A DNA stretch of 64,000 nucleotides from an uncultured Hyphomicrobiales bacterium. GTDB lineage: Bacteria > Pseudomonadota > Alphaproteobacteria > Rhizobiales > TMED25. The stretch's first letter is position 1; each line of letters begins with the position of its first letter. The position numbers and the translations under genes are program-made. The notes beneath the pieces were generated by a model. It had not been told where the DNA came from. It worked only from the letters and a program-made list of their open reading frames with translations, and ran no database searches. This document shows positions 54,728 through 63,916 of the stretch, one piece after another. The stretch covers positions 60,434-124,433 of the forward strand of contig CAJIYR010000005.1 of assembly GCA_905181735.1 (NCBI GenBank). The letters are read 5' to 3'.

Positions 54728-54791
54728 CCTATGAGAAAACTATTAGCTATTATAATACTAAACAGTTTCTAGATTTTGAAAGGATAGAGAA

Positions 54792-56228
54792 ATGGAGCCA
54801 AAAAATCTAATATTTATCATGGCTGATGAACACAATAGTAATTTTTTGGGTGTTGCTGGAAATAAGTATATAAAAACTCCTAATTTAGATAGTTTGGCGA
54901 GAGATGGGGTATTATTTAATAATGCTTACACACCTTCTCCACTATGTGTTCCTGCAAGAGCTGCTATGGCAACTGGGAAACACGTACACAATATATCTTA
55001 TTGGGATGGAGCGCATGCATATGATGGAAAAATAAAAGGTTGGGCTCATGAATTGAGAGATAAAAACTATAATGTGACTTCAATTGGTAAATTACATTAT
55101 AAGAATTGGGATATTGACACGGGATTTACAGAGACAATTGAACCAATGCATTTAAAAGATGGTTTAGGTGATTTATTTGGACTGTTAAGAGAAGAAATGC
55201 CGCCAAAGTTAGCTTGTAAAAGGCTTTCAGAAGAGTTAGGAAGAGGAGATTGTGAGTATTTAGAATATGACAGAACAATTACAAAAAAAGCCTGTAGTTG
55301 GTTAGATAATATTGTAAAAAATCCAACAGAGAAACCTTGGGTTTTATTTATCTCATATGTTTCTCCTCACTATCCATTGATTGCTCCACCAGAATTTTAT
55401 GATCTATATGATGATATTGATCTACCCATGCCAGAATATGTTGATAAGAATAGTGATAAATTACATTCTTGGATTAAGGGCATCAGAAAAGGGTGGCCTT
55501 ATGATGATTATATGGATGACGATAAAAGAAAGGTTGCGATACAAGCCTATTACGGTATGTGTAGTTTTATGGACTCAAATGTTGGTAAGGTTTTAGGTAA
55601 ATTAAAAAACTTAGGATTGTACGAAGATACAATGAAAATTTATGCAAGTGACCATGGAGAGTGTCTTGGTAATAGAGGGTTGTGGGGTAAAATGACTATG
55701 TATCAAGATGCATCATCGATACCGATGATTATTGCAGGCCCAGAGATTAATGGTAATGAGATATGCGAAACTCCAACAACATTATTAGATATATATCCGA
55801 CTATTTTTGATTGTCTTGATATTAATTTAAATAATGAAAAATCTAATTTACCAGGTAAGTCTTTAATAGAGATATCTCAAAATGATTATGATAATAAAAG
55901 ATGGGTTCTTAGTGAATATCATGGAGCTGGATCTGTTGGTGGAGCTTATATGTTAAGAGAAGGTGATTATAAATATATATATTATGTAGAACATAGATGT
56001 GAATTATATAATATTAAAAATGATCCTGATGAGCATAATAATATTGCCTTAAATGAAGAAAATAAAGCTTTGGTAGAAGAGTATGATTCAAGATTGAGAT
56101 CAATTCTTAATCCAGAAGAAGTTGACTTGAGGGCTAGGGCGGATCAAAGAGCTATGCTCGATAGTGTTGGTGGATTAGATTTTGTATTAAATAGGGGTAG
56201 CTATGCTGGTACTCCAGTCGGTTCGTGA
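54792..56228 (+). CDS. sulfatase-family hydrolase (Cys-type)
   Basis: 478 aa; FIMADEHNSNFLGVAGN, sulfatase signature SPLCVPARAAMATGKH (CxPxR), YASDHGECLGNRGLWGK. Confidence 0.88.
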   Translation: MEPKNLIFIMADEHNSNFLGVAGNKYIKTPNLDSLARDGVLFNNAYTPSPLCVPARAAMATGKHVHNISYWDGAHAYDGKIKGWAHELRDKNYNVTSIGKLHYKNWDIDTGFTETIEPMHLKDGLGDLFGLLREEMPPKLACKRLSEELGRGDCEYLEYDRTITKKACSWLDNIVKNPTEKPWVLFISYVSPHYPLIAPPEFYDLYDDIDLPMPEYVDKNSDKLHSWIKGIRKGWPYDDYMDDDKRKVAIQAYYGMCSFMDSNVGKVLGKLKNLGLYEDTMKIYASDHGECLGNRGLWGKMTMYQDASSIPMIIAGPEINGNEICETPTTLLDIYPTIFDCLDINLNNEKSNLPGKSLIEISQNDYDNKRWVLSEYHGAGSVGGAYMLREGDYKYIYYVEHRCELYNIKNDPDEHNNIALNEENKALVEEYDSRLRSILNPEEVDLRARADQRAMLDSVGGLDFVLNRGSYAGTPVGS

Positions 56229-56335
56229 TAAATAAGGAAAAGTATAAATACCTATAAAATTAATAATCGACAACTTTAATGCTTAAATTGAATCGCATAC
56301 CGAATAATGGCAGATTTCTAGATTTCACCAGTAAA

Positions 56336-56369
56336 TATAGACAGCTACCATATTTGTGGTAATATTCTC
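56336..56369 (+). promoter_or_regulatory. putative promoter of yaaA (shared element copy 2)
   Basis: TATAGACAGCTACCATATTTGTGGTAATATTCTC; 29/34 identical to 54694-54727; extended -10 TGGTAATAT. Confidence 0.5.
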
Positions 56370-56411
56370 TTAAAGGAAAAGATATTATTGTTACGTTATT
56401 AAGGAAAAAAA

Positions 56412-57176
56412 ATGCTTGTTGTTGTTTCGCCTGCAAAAAAACTGAACATGAATCCCGTCGAAGGAATCAACGTAACCGAACCAGACTTTTCTACAAATGT
56501 TAAAGAGCTAATTGATATAACTCGTACTTTGAATATTAACGAGATAAAAAATCTTATGGGTATTAGCACAAACTTGGCTCAACTAAATATGGAACGTTTT
56601 AGTTTATTTGGTAAGCAAGAAAAAAAACCTGCTGCATTAGCTTTTGCTGGAGATACGTATAAAGGATTAGATGCTGAATCAATGACTTCGGATGATCTAG
56701 AATGGGCTCAAAAACATTTGCGAATCTTATCGGGTCTTTATGGAATTTTACGTCCTTTGGATTCTATAGAACCTTATCGTTTAGAGATGGGCAGTAAGCT
56801 GAAGGGTTCCCATGGAGCTTCACTTTATGACTATTGGGGTAAAAAAATATCAGAAAAACTGAATGAACAAGCTAAAGAAATTGATTCTCAAGTTCTGGTA
56901 AATTGTGCATCTAATGAATATTTTAGCGCTATTGATTCCGCTAGCTTATCTCTTAAAGTCATCACACCTGTTTTTATGGAACGCAAAGATGGAAAGCAGA
57001 AAATTGTCAGTTTCTATGCTAAGAAGGCTCGTGGCTCAATGGCAAGATTTATGATTCAAAACCGTTTGACTGAGATTGATAAGCTGAAATCTTTTGATAC
57101 CGGTGGTTATACTTACCAGTCTGATCAATCAGACGATGAAAAATTAGTATACGCAAGAGATCATCCAGAGAGTTAA
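56412..57176 (+). CDS. yaaA: peroxide stress protein YaaA (UPF0246/DUF328)
   Basis: 254 aa; MLVVVSPAKKLN, ALAFAGDTYKGLDAE, RILSGLYGILRPLDSIEPYRLEMGSKL. Confidence 0.93.
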   Translation: MLVVVSPAKKLNMNPVEGINVTEPDFSTNVKELIDITRTLNINEIKNLMGISTNLAQLNMERFSLFGKQEKKPAALAFAGDTYKGLDAESMTSDDLEWAQKHLRILSGLYGILRPLDSIEPYRLEMGSKLKGSHGASLYDYWGKKISEKLNEQAKEIDSQVLVNCASNEYFSAIDSASLSLKVITPVFMERKDGKQKIVSFYAKKARGSMARFMIQNRLTEIDKLKSFDTGGYTYQSDQSDDEKLVYARDHPES

Positions 57177-57288
57177 AATATGTACTCCAATACCAAGAGC
57201 TTCCATACCCCCCAAGACAAAGATTAATGTGTACCTGCATCATACAATTGGATTTTAGTCCTTCTCTTTAAAATAACTCTCTATCTCT

Positions 57289-57322
57289 TAAAAAAGCTTA
57301 CATTGTTTAAGCAATGTAAGCT
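57289..57322 (-). terminator. rho-independent terminator downstream of znuA
   Basis: AGCTTACATTG (57295-57305) / CAATGTAAGCT (57312-57322); on the minus strand followed by TTTTTTAAGAG. Confidence 0.85.
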
Positions 57323-57338
57323 GATCTATAAATGATAA

Positions 57339-58292
57339 TTAGTGTGTTAAACACTTTTTAAAATTATCGGCAAGTTCTCTCATTAATGTAAAATAAAGAC
57401 CTTTATCATTTTGTAAGCTTGCTCCAAGTGGATCAAGAGTTCCAACTTTAATATCAGCTTTCTCTGCAATAGTATTTATTAGACGATCTGAAAATTGAGG
57501 TTCTCTAAAAACACATTCTGCATTAGTTTTTTTAATTTTATCTTTAATCTCTTTTATGCGGTTTGGTGATACAGAGTGAATGTCATCACGCAAACTAATC
57601 GAACCAACTGCATTGAGATTAAAAGCGCGCTCAAAATATTGATAGGCGTCATGGAATACAATAAATGGTTTATCTTGAAGACCGCTGAGTGATATTTTTA
57701 ATTCGGCATCTAGGTTGTTAAGTTTTTCAATATACCTCTTTCCATTTTCTTCATAAATTTCATGATTTTTAGGATTAATAAAGGTTAATTCCTTAACTAC
57801 ATAATTAACAATACTCTTAGCGTTTTCTGGATCAAGCCACACATGTAAATTTACATCGTCATCATGCTCGTCTTTATGTGCGTCATGATCGTCATGTCCG
57901 TCATCACCCTCGTGGAGATGCTTGTCCCATGCGCCACTTTCACGATATTGAAGAAGGTTTAAATTTGCTTTCTCTATGATTGATGATTTTCTTACTTTAG
58001 GAGGCAGTATATCAAAAGCAGAACTCATGAAAGTTTCAAAATTATCATCAAAATAGAAAATTATATTTGCATTCTGCATAGCTTTTAATTGTGATGGCTT
58101 TAATTGGTAATCATGTGGAGATTGGTTAGTAGTAACAAGTAACTCAACCTGATCTGAATTAGTAGCAATCGCATCAACAATTGAATGTAATGGCTTAACG
58201 CTTGTGATAATACTAATTTTTTCTGAAGCAGATATAGAACTCGTAGAGAAAATTAATAAAGTTAGAACGAATATTAAATTTTTTATTTTCAT
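57339..58292 (-). CDS. znuA: zinc ABC transporter substrate-binding protein ZnuA
   Basis: 317 aa; signal peptide, ITSVKPLHSIVDAI, His-rich HLHEGDDGHDDHDAHKDEHDDDVNLHVWLDPENAK. Confidence 0.92.
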   Translation of the reverse strand: MKIKNLIFVLTLLIFSTSSISASEKISIITSVKPLHSIVDAIATNSDQVELLVTTNQSPHDYQLKPSQLKAMQNANIIFYFDDNFETFMSSAFDILPPKVRKSSIIEKANLNLLQYRESGAWDKHLHEGDDGHDDHDAHKDEHDDDVNLHVWLDPENAKSIVNYVVKELTFINPKNHEIYEENGKRYIEKLNNLDAELKISLSGLQDKPFIVFHDAYQYFERAFNLNAVGSISLRDDIHSVSPNRIKEIKDKIKKTNAECVFREPQFSDRLINTIAEKADIKVGTLDPLGASLQNDKGLYFTLMRELADNFKKCLTH

Positions 58293-58326
58293 AATTATTT
58301 CCTGTAATTTAACGTTTATGCATGTT

Positions 58327-58343
58327 ATGTTATATTATATCAT
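58327..58343. promoter_or_regulatory. candidate Zur box (znuA-proximal)
   Basis: ATGTTATATTATATCAT; two substitutions from the perfect palindrome at 58390-58406. Confidence 0.6.
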
Positions 58344-58389
58344 TTATTAAATAGTCAAGTAGTGAAATTATGCTTGCACAATTTTTATT

Positions 58390-58406
58390 ATGTTATAATA
58401 TAACAT
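58390..58406. promoter_or_regulatory. candidate Zur box (zur-proximal)
   Basis: ATGTTATAATATAACAT, perfect 17-nt palindrome about 37 bp before zur. Confidence 0.75.
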
Positions 58407-58442
58407 TTAAAGTTTTACCAAATTTTTAAAGAAAATAAAGAT

Positions 58443-58913
58443 ATGTATAGTTGTTCAGATCATAAATCTTGCTTATCAGATGCCCTTTATGTTGCTGATA
58501 AAATTTGTCAGAAGAAGGGACTACGCTTTACACCTTTGAGAAAAATAATCTTAGAGATGATTTGGTCAAATCATGAACCTTCAAAAGCCTACGATATCCT
58601 AGATAAATTAAAAGATGTGAATTTATCTGCAAAACCACCAACAGTATATCGCACACTAGACTTTTTATTAGAAAATGGTCTTATTCATAAACTTAATAGT
58701 CTGAACGCCTACATAGGGTGTTCGCATCCATTAGAACATAGTGAATGTTTTTTTTTATTCTGCCAAGAATGCAAAGAAATTAAAGAATGTTGCAATAAAG
58801 AATTAGCAAAAGCTATTAATCAAACGGCATCTAATAATAAATTTCAGCCTATGAATGTCACCCTAGAGATTCAAGGAGAATGCCAAGAATGCACGGACAA
58901 GGCTAGATTATGA
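58443..58913 (+). CDS. zur: Fur-family zinc uptake regulator Zur
   Basis: 156 aa; GLRFTPLRKIILEMIWSNHEPSKAYDILDKL, KPPTVYRTLDFLLENGLIHKL, CxxC motifs; divergent from znuA. Confidence 0.88.
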   Translation: MYSCSDHKSCLSDALYVADKICQKKGLRFTPLRKIILEMIWSNHEPSKAYDILDKLKDVNLSAKPPTVYRTLDFLLENGLIHKLNSLNAYIGCSHPLEHSECFFLFCQECKEIKECCNKELAKAINQTASNNKFQPMNVTLEIQGECQECTDKARL

Positions 58914-59650
58914 CAGCGTTAATAAATGCAAATAATATTAGCGTTATTAGGCAAGATAAGCATATCCTTAAAGATGTCTCTATCAATATTGATGATAAAG
59001 ATTTTATTACTATCATTGGACCCAATGGAGCAGGTAAATCCATGTTATTAAAATGCCTCATGGGACTTTACCAGCCTGAAAAAGGAAGCGTTACAAAAAG
59101 AAAAAATTTAAAAATTGGTTATATTCCTCAGCGTATGACAAGTAATAATTCTATGCCAATCACTGTTCATGGTTTTTTGCGGTTAAGAAAGAAAAATAAT
59201 GAGAATAGCCTTCAAAATACAGTTAATGAAATTGGTATCGAAAAAATTTTAAATAAACCATTGTCGGTTCTATCTGGTGGGGAGTTACAGCGTGTTTTAT
59301 TGGCTCGTAGTCTATTGAACGATCCGGAGTTGCTTGTTTTAGATGAGCCAGCACAAAATCTTGATATTTCGGGTCAATTGAGTTTTTATAGATTATTAGA
59401 ACGTATTTATAAAGAGCGTAATCTAAGCATCTTAATGGTATCGCATGATTTACATATGGTTATGGCCTCTACAATGCAAGTGATCTGCCTATTCAATCAT
59501 ATCTGCTGCTCTGGAAAACCAAGTGTTATTACAAAAGATCCTGAATTTATTTCATTATTTGGTAATGATATGGCTAATATGATGTCTGTATATCAACATG
59601 AACATGACCATGATCATGACCATCAGAACACTGGTAATGAACATGCTTGA
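58910..59650 (+). CDS. znuC: zinc ABC transporter ATP-binding protein ZnuC with His-rich tail
   Basis: 246 aa; GPNGAGKSMLLKCLMGL, LSGGELQRVLLARSLL, tail YQHEHDHDHDHQNTGNEHA. Confidence 0.92.
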   Translation: MTALINANNISVIRQDKHILKDVSINIDDKDFITIIGPNGAGKSMLLKCLMGLYQPEKGSVTKRKNLKIGYIPQRMTSNNSMPITVHGFLRLRKKNNENSLQNTVNEIGIEKILNKPLSVLSGGELQRVLLARSLLNDPELLVLDEPAQNLDISGQLSFYRLLERIYKERNLSILMVSHDLHMVMASTMQVICLFNHICCSGKPSVITKDPEFISLFGNDMANMMSVYQHEHDHDHDHQNTGNEHA

Positions 59651-60437
59651 CCCCTTTATTTTACGTGCTATTGCTGCTGGTTTGGGCGTCGCAATTATTG
59701 CTGGTACAATTGGCTGTTTTGTTGTTTGGAGAAAGATGGCATACTTTGGAGATTCATTGGCTCACAGTGCTTTACTTGGTATTGCATTGGGGCTTGCAAT
59801 CGGTATAAGCACATATCTATCTACAATAATTGCTTGTTTAGCATTTGCTTTAATTCTTTTGTGGTTGCAACAAAAAAATCTTTTAGCTACCGACACATTA
59901 CTAGGAATTTTAGCCCATGCAGCTTTGTCTATCGGCATGATTGCAATTAGTGTGTTAGAGCTTCGGGTTAACTTACATTCTTATTTATTTGGTGACATAC
60001 TTACAGTAACATCAGTAGAATTATGGTGGATTTATTTGGGGGGGGTTTTTGTATTATTAATGATCATCCTAAACTGGCCATCGTTAGTATTAATGACAAT
60101 TCATGAAGAGTTAGCAAAAGCAGAAAATGTTAACGTTTACTTTCAGAATCTATTATTAATGCTTCTGATGACAATTGTTGTAGCTGTTTCTATACGAACT
60201 GTTGGAATTTTGCTTATTAGTTCTATGTTAATTATTCCAGCAGCTACCGCTCGACATTTAGTAAATTCTCCGGTTGCAATGGCAATAACAGCGTCAATTT
60301 TGGGTGCAATTGCTGTTCTAGGTGGCATATTCTTATCAATGGAACTAGATACTCCGTCTGGTCCGTCTATTGTAGTTACTGCAGCGTTACTATTTGTGAT
60401 ACTATTTACTTTTTCTAGTTTAATATTAAAAAAATAA
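59643..60437 (+). CDS. znuB: zinc ABC transporter permease ZnuB
   Basis: MLDPFILRAIAAGLGVAIIAGTIGCFVVWRKMAYFGDSLAHSALLGIALG. ATG at 59643 overlaps the znuC stop by 8 nt; the track start (59598) lies inside the znuC His-tail. Confidence 0.92.
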   Translation: MLDPFILRAIAAGLGVAIIAGTIGCFVVWRKMAYFGDSLAHSALLGIALGLAIGISTYLSTIIACLAFALILLWLQQKNLLATDTLLGILAHAALSIGMIAISVLELRVNLHSYLFGDILTVTSVELWWIYLGGVFVLLMIILNWPSLVLMTIHEELAKAENVNVYFQNLLLMLLMTIVVAVSIRTVGILLISSMLIIPAATARHLVNSPVAMAITASILGAIAVLGGIFLSMELDTPSGPSIVVTAALLFVILFTFSSLILKK

Positions 60438-60551
60438 TTAATTAAATTGGATTATTTCAGTGAGATCTTATTGTAACTTAAATTAGTTATTCATGGATCA
60501 GGGCACCCAACTGGTTTTAAAAAGACGGTTGAGAAAGATTAAATAAAATAT

Positions 60552-61244
60552 ATGAATATAATAACCAATGATAATTTAACAATTGAAGTTATTAAAACAA
60601 AAAGAAGAAAAACTATCTCAATTAAGATAGCCAACGGTTCTGCTAGGATAATTGCACCTGAAAAGATATCTAATTTTAGATTAGAAGAAATTATTAAAGA
60701 TAGAACAGTATGGATAAGAAAAAAACTTGAAAAATCTAAACTAATTATTTCCAAGCCAAAGAAATATATAAATGGAGAAGTTTTTTCCTATCTTGGTCAT
60801 GACTATAAATTAAAAATACTTCCAGGTATAAAATCTCATGTAAAAATTAACGATGGATTTATAGAGGTTAGCTCCTCCAAAAGATTTCAAAAAGACAGTG
60901 TAAAAAATGTATTAGTAGAATGGTACAAGGATAAAGCTATTGAGGTATTAGTTGAAAAAACGAATAAATTTGCAGAAATTATTGGAGTTCAGCCAAATGC
61001 AATTACTGTGCGTTATTATAAATCTCGATGGGGTCAGTGTTCGAGTATTGGAAAGATTTCTTATAATTGGAGAATTATGATTGCTCCTGATCATATTGTG
61101 GATTACGTTGTTGTTCACGAGCTCTGTCATCTACTTGAACTTAATCATTCAAAAGATTATTGGAATCATGTTTTGTCTAATTACCCTGACTATAAGGAGT
61201 GTCATAATTGGTTAAAAGCGAATGGTCATACTTTAATTCTGTAA
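60552..61244 (+). CDS. YgjP-like (DUF45) metallopeptidase
   Basis: 230 aa; RYYKSRWGQCSSIGKISYNWRIMIAPDHIVDYVVVHELCHLLELNHSKDYW (HExxH). Confidence 0.88.
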   Translation: MNIITNDNLTIEVIKTKRRKTISIKIANGSARIIAPEKISNFRLEEIIKDRTVWIRKKLEKSKLIISKPKKYINGEVFSYLGHDYKLKILPGIKSHVKINDGFIEVSSSKRFQKDSVKNVLVEWYKDKAIEVLVEKTNKFAEIIGVQPNAITVRYYKSRWGQCSSIGKISYNWRIMIAPDHIVDYVVVHELCHLLELNHSKDYWNHVLSNYPDYKECHNWLKANGHTLIL

Positions 61245-61300
61245 ATAAAAATTCTATTTACTGTCTTGCTTTTTGTATAATTCTTGAGAGTTAATGTAAC

Positions 61301-63097
61301 CTAAGAACTCATTGCATCTAAGAAAATTTTTCCATATTTTTCTAGTTTATGGGGTCCTATCCCTATTATCTGTTTCATTTCATCCAGTGTTTGCGGTTTT
61401 GTTTCGACTATATGCATAAGAGTTTGATCTGCAAAAACTACAAAAGCTGGTACATTTTGTTTTTTAGCTAACTCTAATCTCAATTCTTTAAGTCTTTGTA
61501 ATAGCGGAAGCTCCTCGTCTTTTATGTTTATTTCATCGTCTTTTTTGTATTTTTTCTTAGACGAATTTTCTGTTATAACGATCGATTTGTATTTAAATTC
61601 TCGTTCACTCTTTAGCAACTGAAACCCAGTCTTTGTAATTTCATATATTCCATATTTTTTTATGTTAATTATTATATGATTAGACGAAATAAGCTGTCTC
61701 ATAAAGCTTTGCCAGAATTTTTTTTTATATTCCTTACCTCGTCCAAAAGTTTTTATCTTATCATGATGATTATTAATTATTTTTTCTGATTTAACACCCA
61801 TTAAAACATCAATAATATAATTAGAGCCAAATGATTGACCTACTCTGTATATGGCGGATAATACTATTTGCGCAAGTTCTGTCCCATCTTCTAACAGAGG
61901 TGGGTTTAGGCAATTATCACAGACACCACAGTTTTCAATTTTCTCACTAAAATATCCAAGTAAGGAAACTTGTCTACAAGCGGCTGTTTCGCAAAATGCT
62001 AAAAGGGCGTCCAATCTTCTGTGATCCATGCGTTTATGATCCTCGTTGCTGCTGCCTTCCTCTATAAACCTTCTTCTTTGATACAAGTCATCCAGCCCAT
62101 ATATCATCATGGTGTCGGAAGACTTTCCATCTCTGCCTGCTCTGCCAATTTCTTGATAATATTCTTCTATATTTGTAGGTAAGCTAATATGTGCAACAAA
62201 TCTTACATCCGGTTTATCAATGCCCATGCCAAAAGCTATGGTTGCTGCCATTACAATTCCAGTTTCTGTCATGAAGATATTTTGATTCCTCTCTCTTATA
62301 TTGCTGTTTTGTCCCGCATGGTAAGCTATTGATTTAAATCCATTGCTATTAAGAAATTCAGCAACTGTCTCAGTATTCTTTCTAGATAGACAATATACTA
62401 TCCCAGATTGTTTTTTCTTATCTGTTAGGAATTTTAGTAACTGGTCTTTCCAGCTAAATTTTTGGTGCACACTTAAACTTAAATTAGGTCTTTTAAGACT
62501 TTGAAGAAATAGCTCACAGTTGCCTCCTGTTAATTTTTCTACAATATCTTCTCTAGTATCTTTGTCTGCAGTGGCTGTAAAAGCGCATATATTAGAGTTT
62601 GGAAAAAAATCTTTTAACTTGGAAAGGTTTTCATAATCTTTTCTGAAACCGTGACCCCATTTAGAGATGCAATGAGCTTCGTCAATAACAAAAAGACCGA
62701 TATTTAGACCTTGAATGATTTTAAGTTTACTCTCACGCATTAACGCTTCAGGAGACATGTAGAGAATTTTAATATCTCCTTTGCAAAAGTTTTTCCATAT
62801 TTCGTTATTTTCCTCTTCTTTCATATGGGAATGCAATCTTTCTGCAGAGACTCTATTCTGTTTTAAGGCATTCACTTGATCGTCCATAAGAGCAATTAAA
62901 GGAGAGATCACTATAGTTTTAAGTTCATTAATAATAGCTGGTATTTGATAGCATAATGATTTTCCAGCACCGGTTGGCATTATGGCGAGAATATTTTTTT
63001 TAAGTAATATTGCATTTATTATATCGGATTGACCTGATCTAAAATCTTTGTATCCAAAAGTATTGTTTAATACTTCTATTGCGCTTTCTGATAACAT
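61301..63097 (-). CDS. recQ: ATP-dependent DNA helicase RecQ
   Basis: 598 aa; FGYKDFRSGQSDIINAIL, MPTGAGKSLCYQIPA, VIDEAHCISKWGHGFRKDY, C-terminal HRDC-like domain. Confidence 0.95.
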   Translation of the reverse strand: MLSESAIEVLNNTFGYKDFRSGQSDIINAILLKKNILAIMPTGAGKSLCYQIPAIINELKTIVISPLIALMDDQVNALKQNRVSAERLHSHMKEEENNEIWKNFCKGDIKILYMSPEALMRESKLKIIQGLNIGLFVIDEAHCISKWGHGFRKDYENLSKLKDFFPNSNICAFTATADKDTREDIVEKLTGGNCELFLQSLKRPNLSLSVHQKFSWKDQLLKFLTDKKKQSGIVYCLSRKNTETVAEFLNSNGFKSIAYHAGQNSNIRERNQNIFMTETGIVMAATIAFGMGIDKPDVRFVAHISLPTNIEEYYQEIGRAGRDGKSSDTMMIYGLDDLYQRRRFIEEGSSNEDHKRMDHRRLDALLAFCETAACRQVSLLGYFSEKIENCGVCDNCLNPPLLEDGTELAQIVLSAIYRVGQSFGSNYIIDVLMGVKSEKIINNHHDKIKTFGRGKEYKKKFWQSFMRQLISSNHIIINIKKYGIYEITKTGFQLLKSEREFKYKSIVITENSSKKKYKKDDEINIKDEELPLLQRLKELRLELAKKQNVPAFVVFADQTLMHIVETKPQTLDEMKQIIGIGPHKLEKYGKIFLDAMSS

Positions 63098-63242
63098 TCT
63101 ATTACGATAACATTTTTTGTTAAAAGGTTACAATCTGATTGGTGTTAGGTCCCAATATTATACAATAAATATTCACATAAAAATTCAATCATTTTATTCA
63201 AAATAAATAGACAGAAAGCATTATTAATGTAGAATAATATCC

Positions 63243-63737
63243 ATGTTATATAAAAAATTTTTAATTTATAGGTATCATACAATAAAGTTTTTCTTTACGC
63301 TTTCTATAATTTTTACACTTATATCCATTGAAAAAAGTTATGCAGCAGAGTACGATTGGGTTCCATTTAATGATTCTGATGAAAATATAACATCTTATAT
63401 TGATATGAATAATATTGAACGTATAGATGATATTATATATTATTGGCTTTTATTAGATTACAAAGAGCCTCAGCCTCTAGAATCCAAACCAAACAAAACT
63501 GTTCTATCAGCAATTGCTTACCGTCAATTTTTCTGTAACTCTAAGGGAAGAAGAAGTGTTAGAAGTGAATTCTATTCAGGAAAAATGGCAAGTGGTGATT
63601 TGTTAGATGAATATGACTATCCGTTAGATTATCCTGTGAATAAACTTAAGCCCTCAGAAGAGGGGTACAACTATTGGTCGAATGTTTGTGACAATTCGAA
63701 GAAAATAATTGCACCTCAAAATGCAATTGACATCTAA
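63243..63737 (+). CDS. secreted surface-adhesin protein E-like
   Basis: 164 aa; hydrophobic signal region ending SYAAE, YDWVPFNDSDENITSYIDMNNIERIDDIIYYWLLLDYKEP resembles the adhesin-E small family. Confidence 0.5.
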   Translation: MLYKKFLIYRYHTIKFFFTLSIIFTLISIEKSYAAEYDWVPFNDSDENITSYIDMNNIERIDDIIYYWLLLDYKEPQPLESKPNKTVLSAIAYRQFFCNSKGRRSVRSEFYSGKMASGDLLDEYDYPLDYPVNKLKPSEEGYNYWSNVCDNSKKIIAPQNAIDI

Positions 63738-63916
63738 GCAAAGTCTTTAGAAATGCACTGTTAGGCAAAATCTATTATTATTAGTATAATTTTAATAACA
63801 ATGTTTAAAATATTTAGATTTTTTTATAATTAGCCGTTGTGTTATGCGTCGTCTTGTTATTTTTAATTAAAAGAATTATAAAAGAGGTTTTCATTTTAAT
63901 TTCCCATACCAACGAC

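Noticed and set aside
57049-57243. 64-aa minus-strand ORF at the yaaA 3' end
   Set aside because: Overlaps conserved yaaA coding sequence; no family match.
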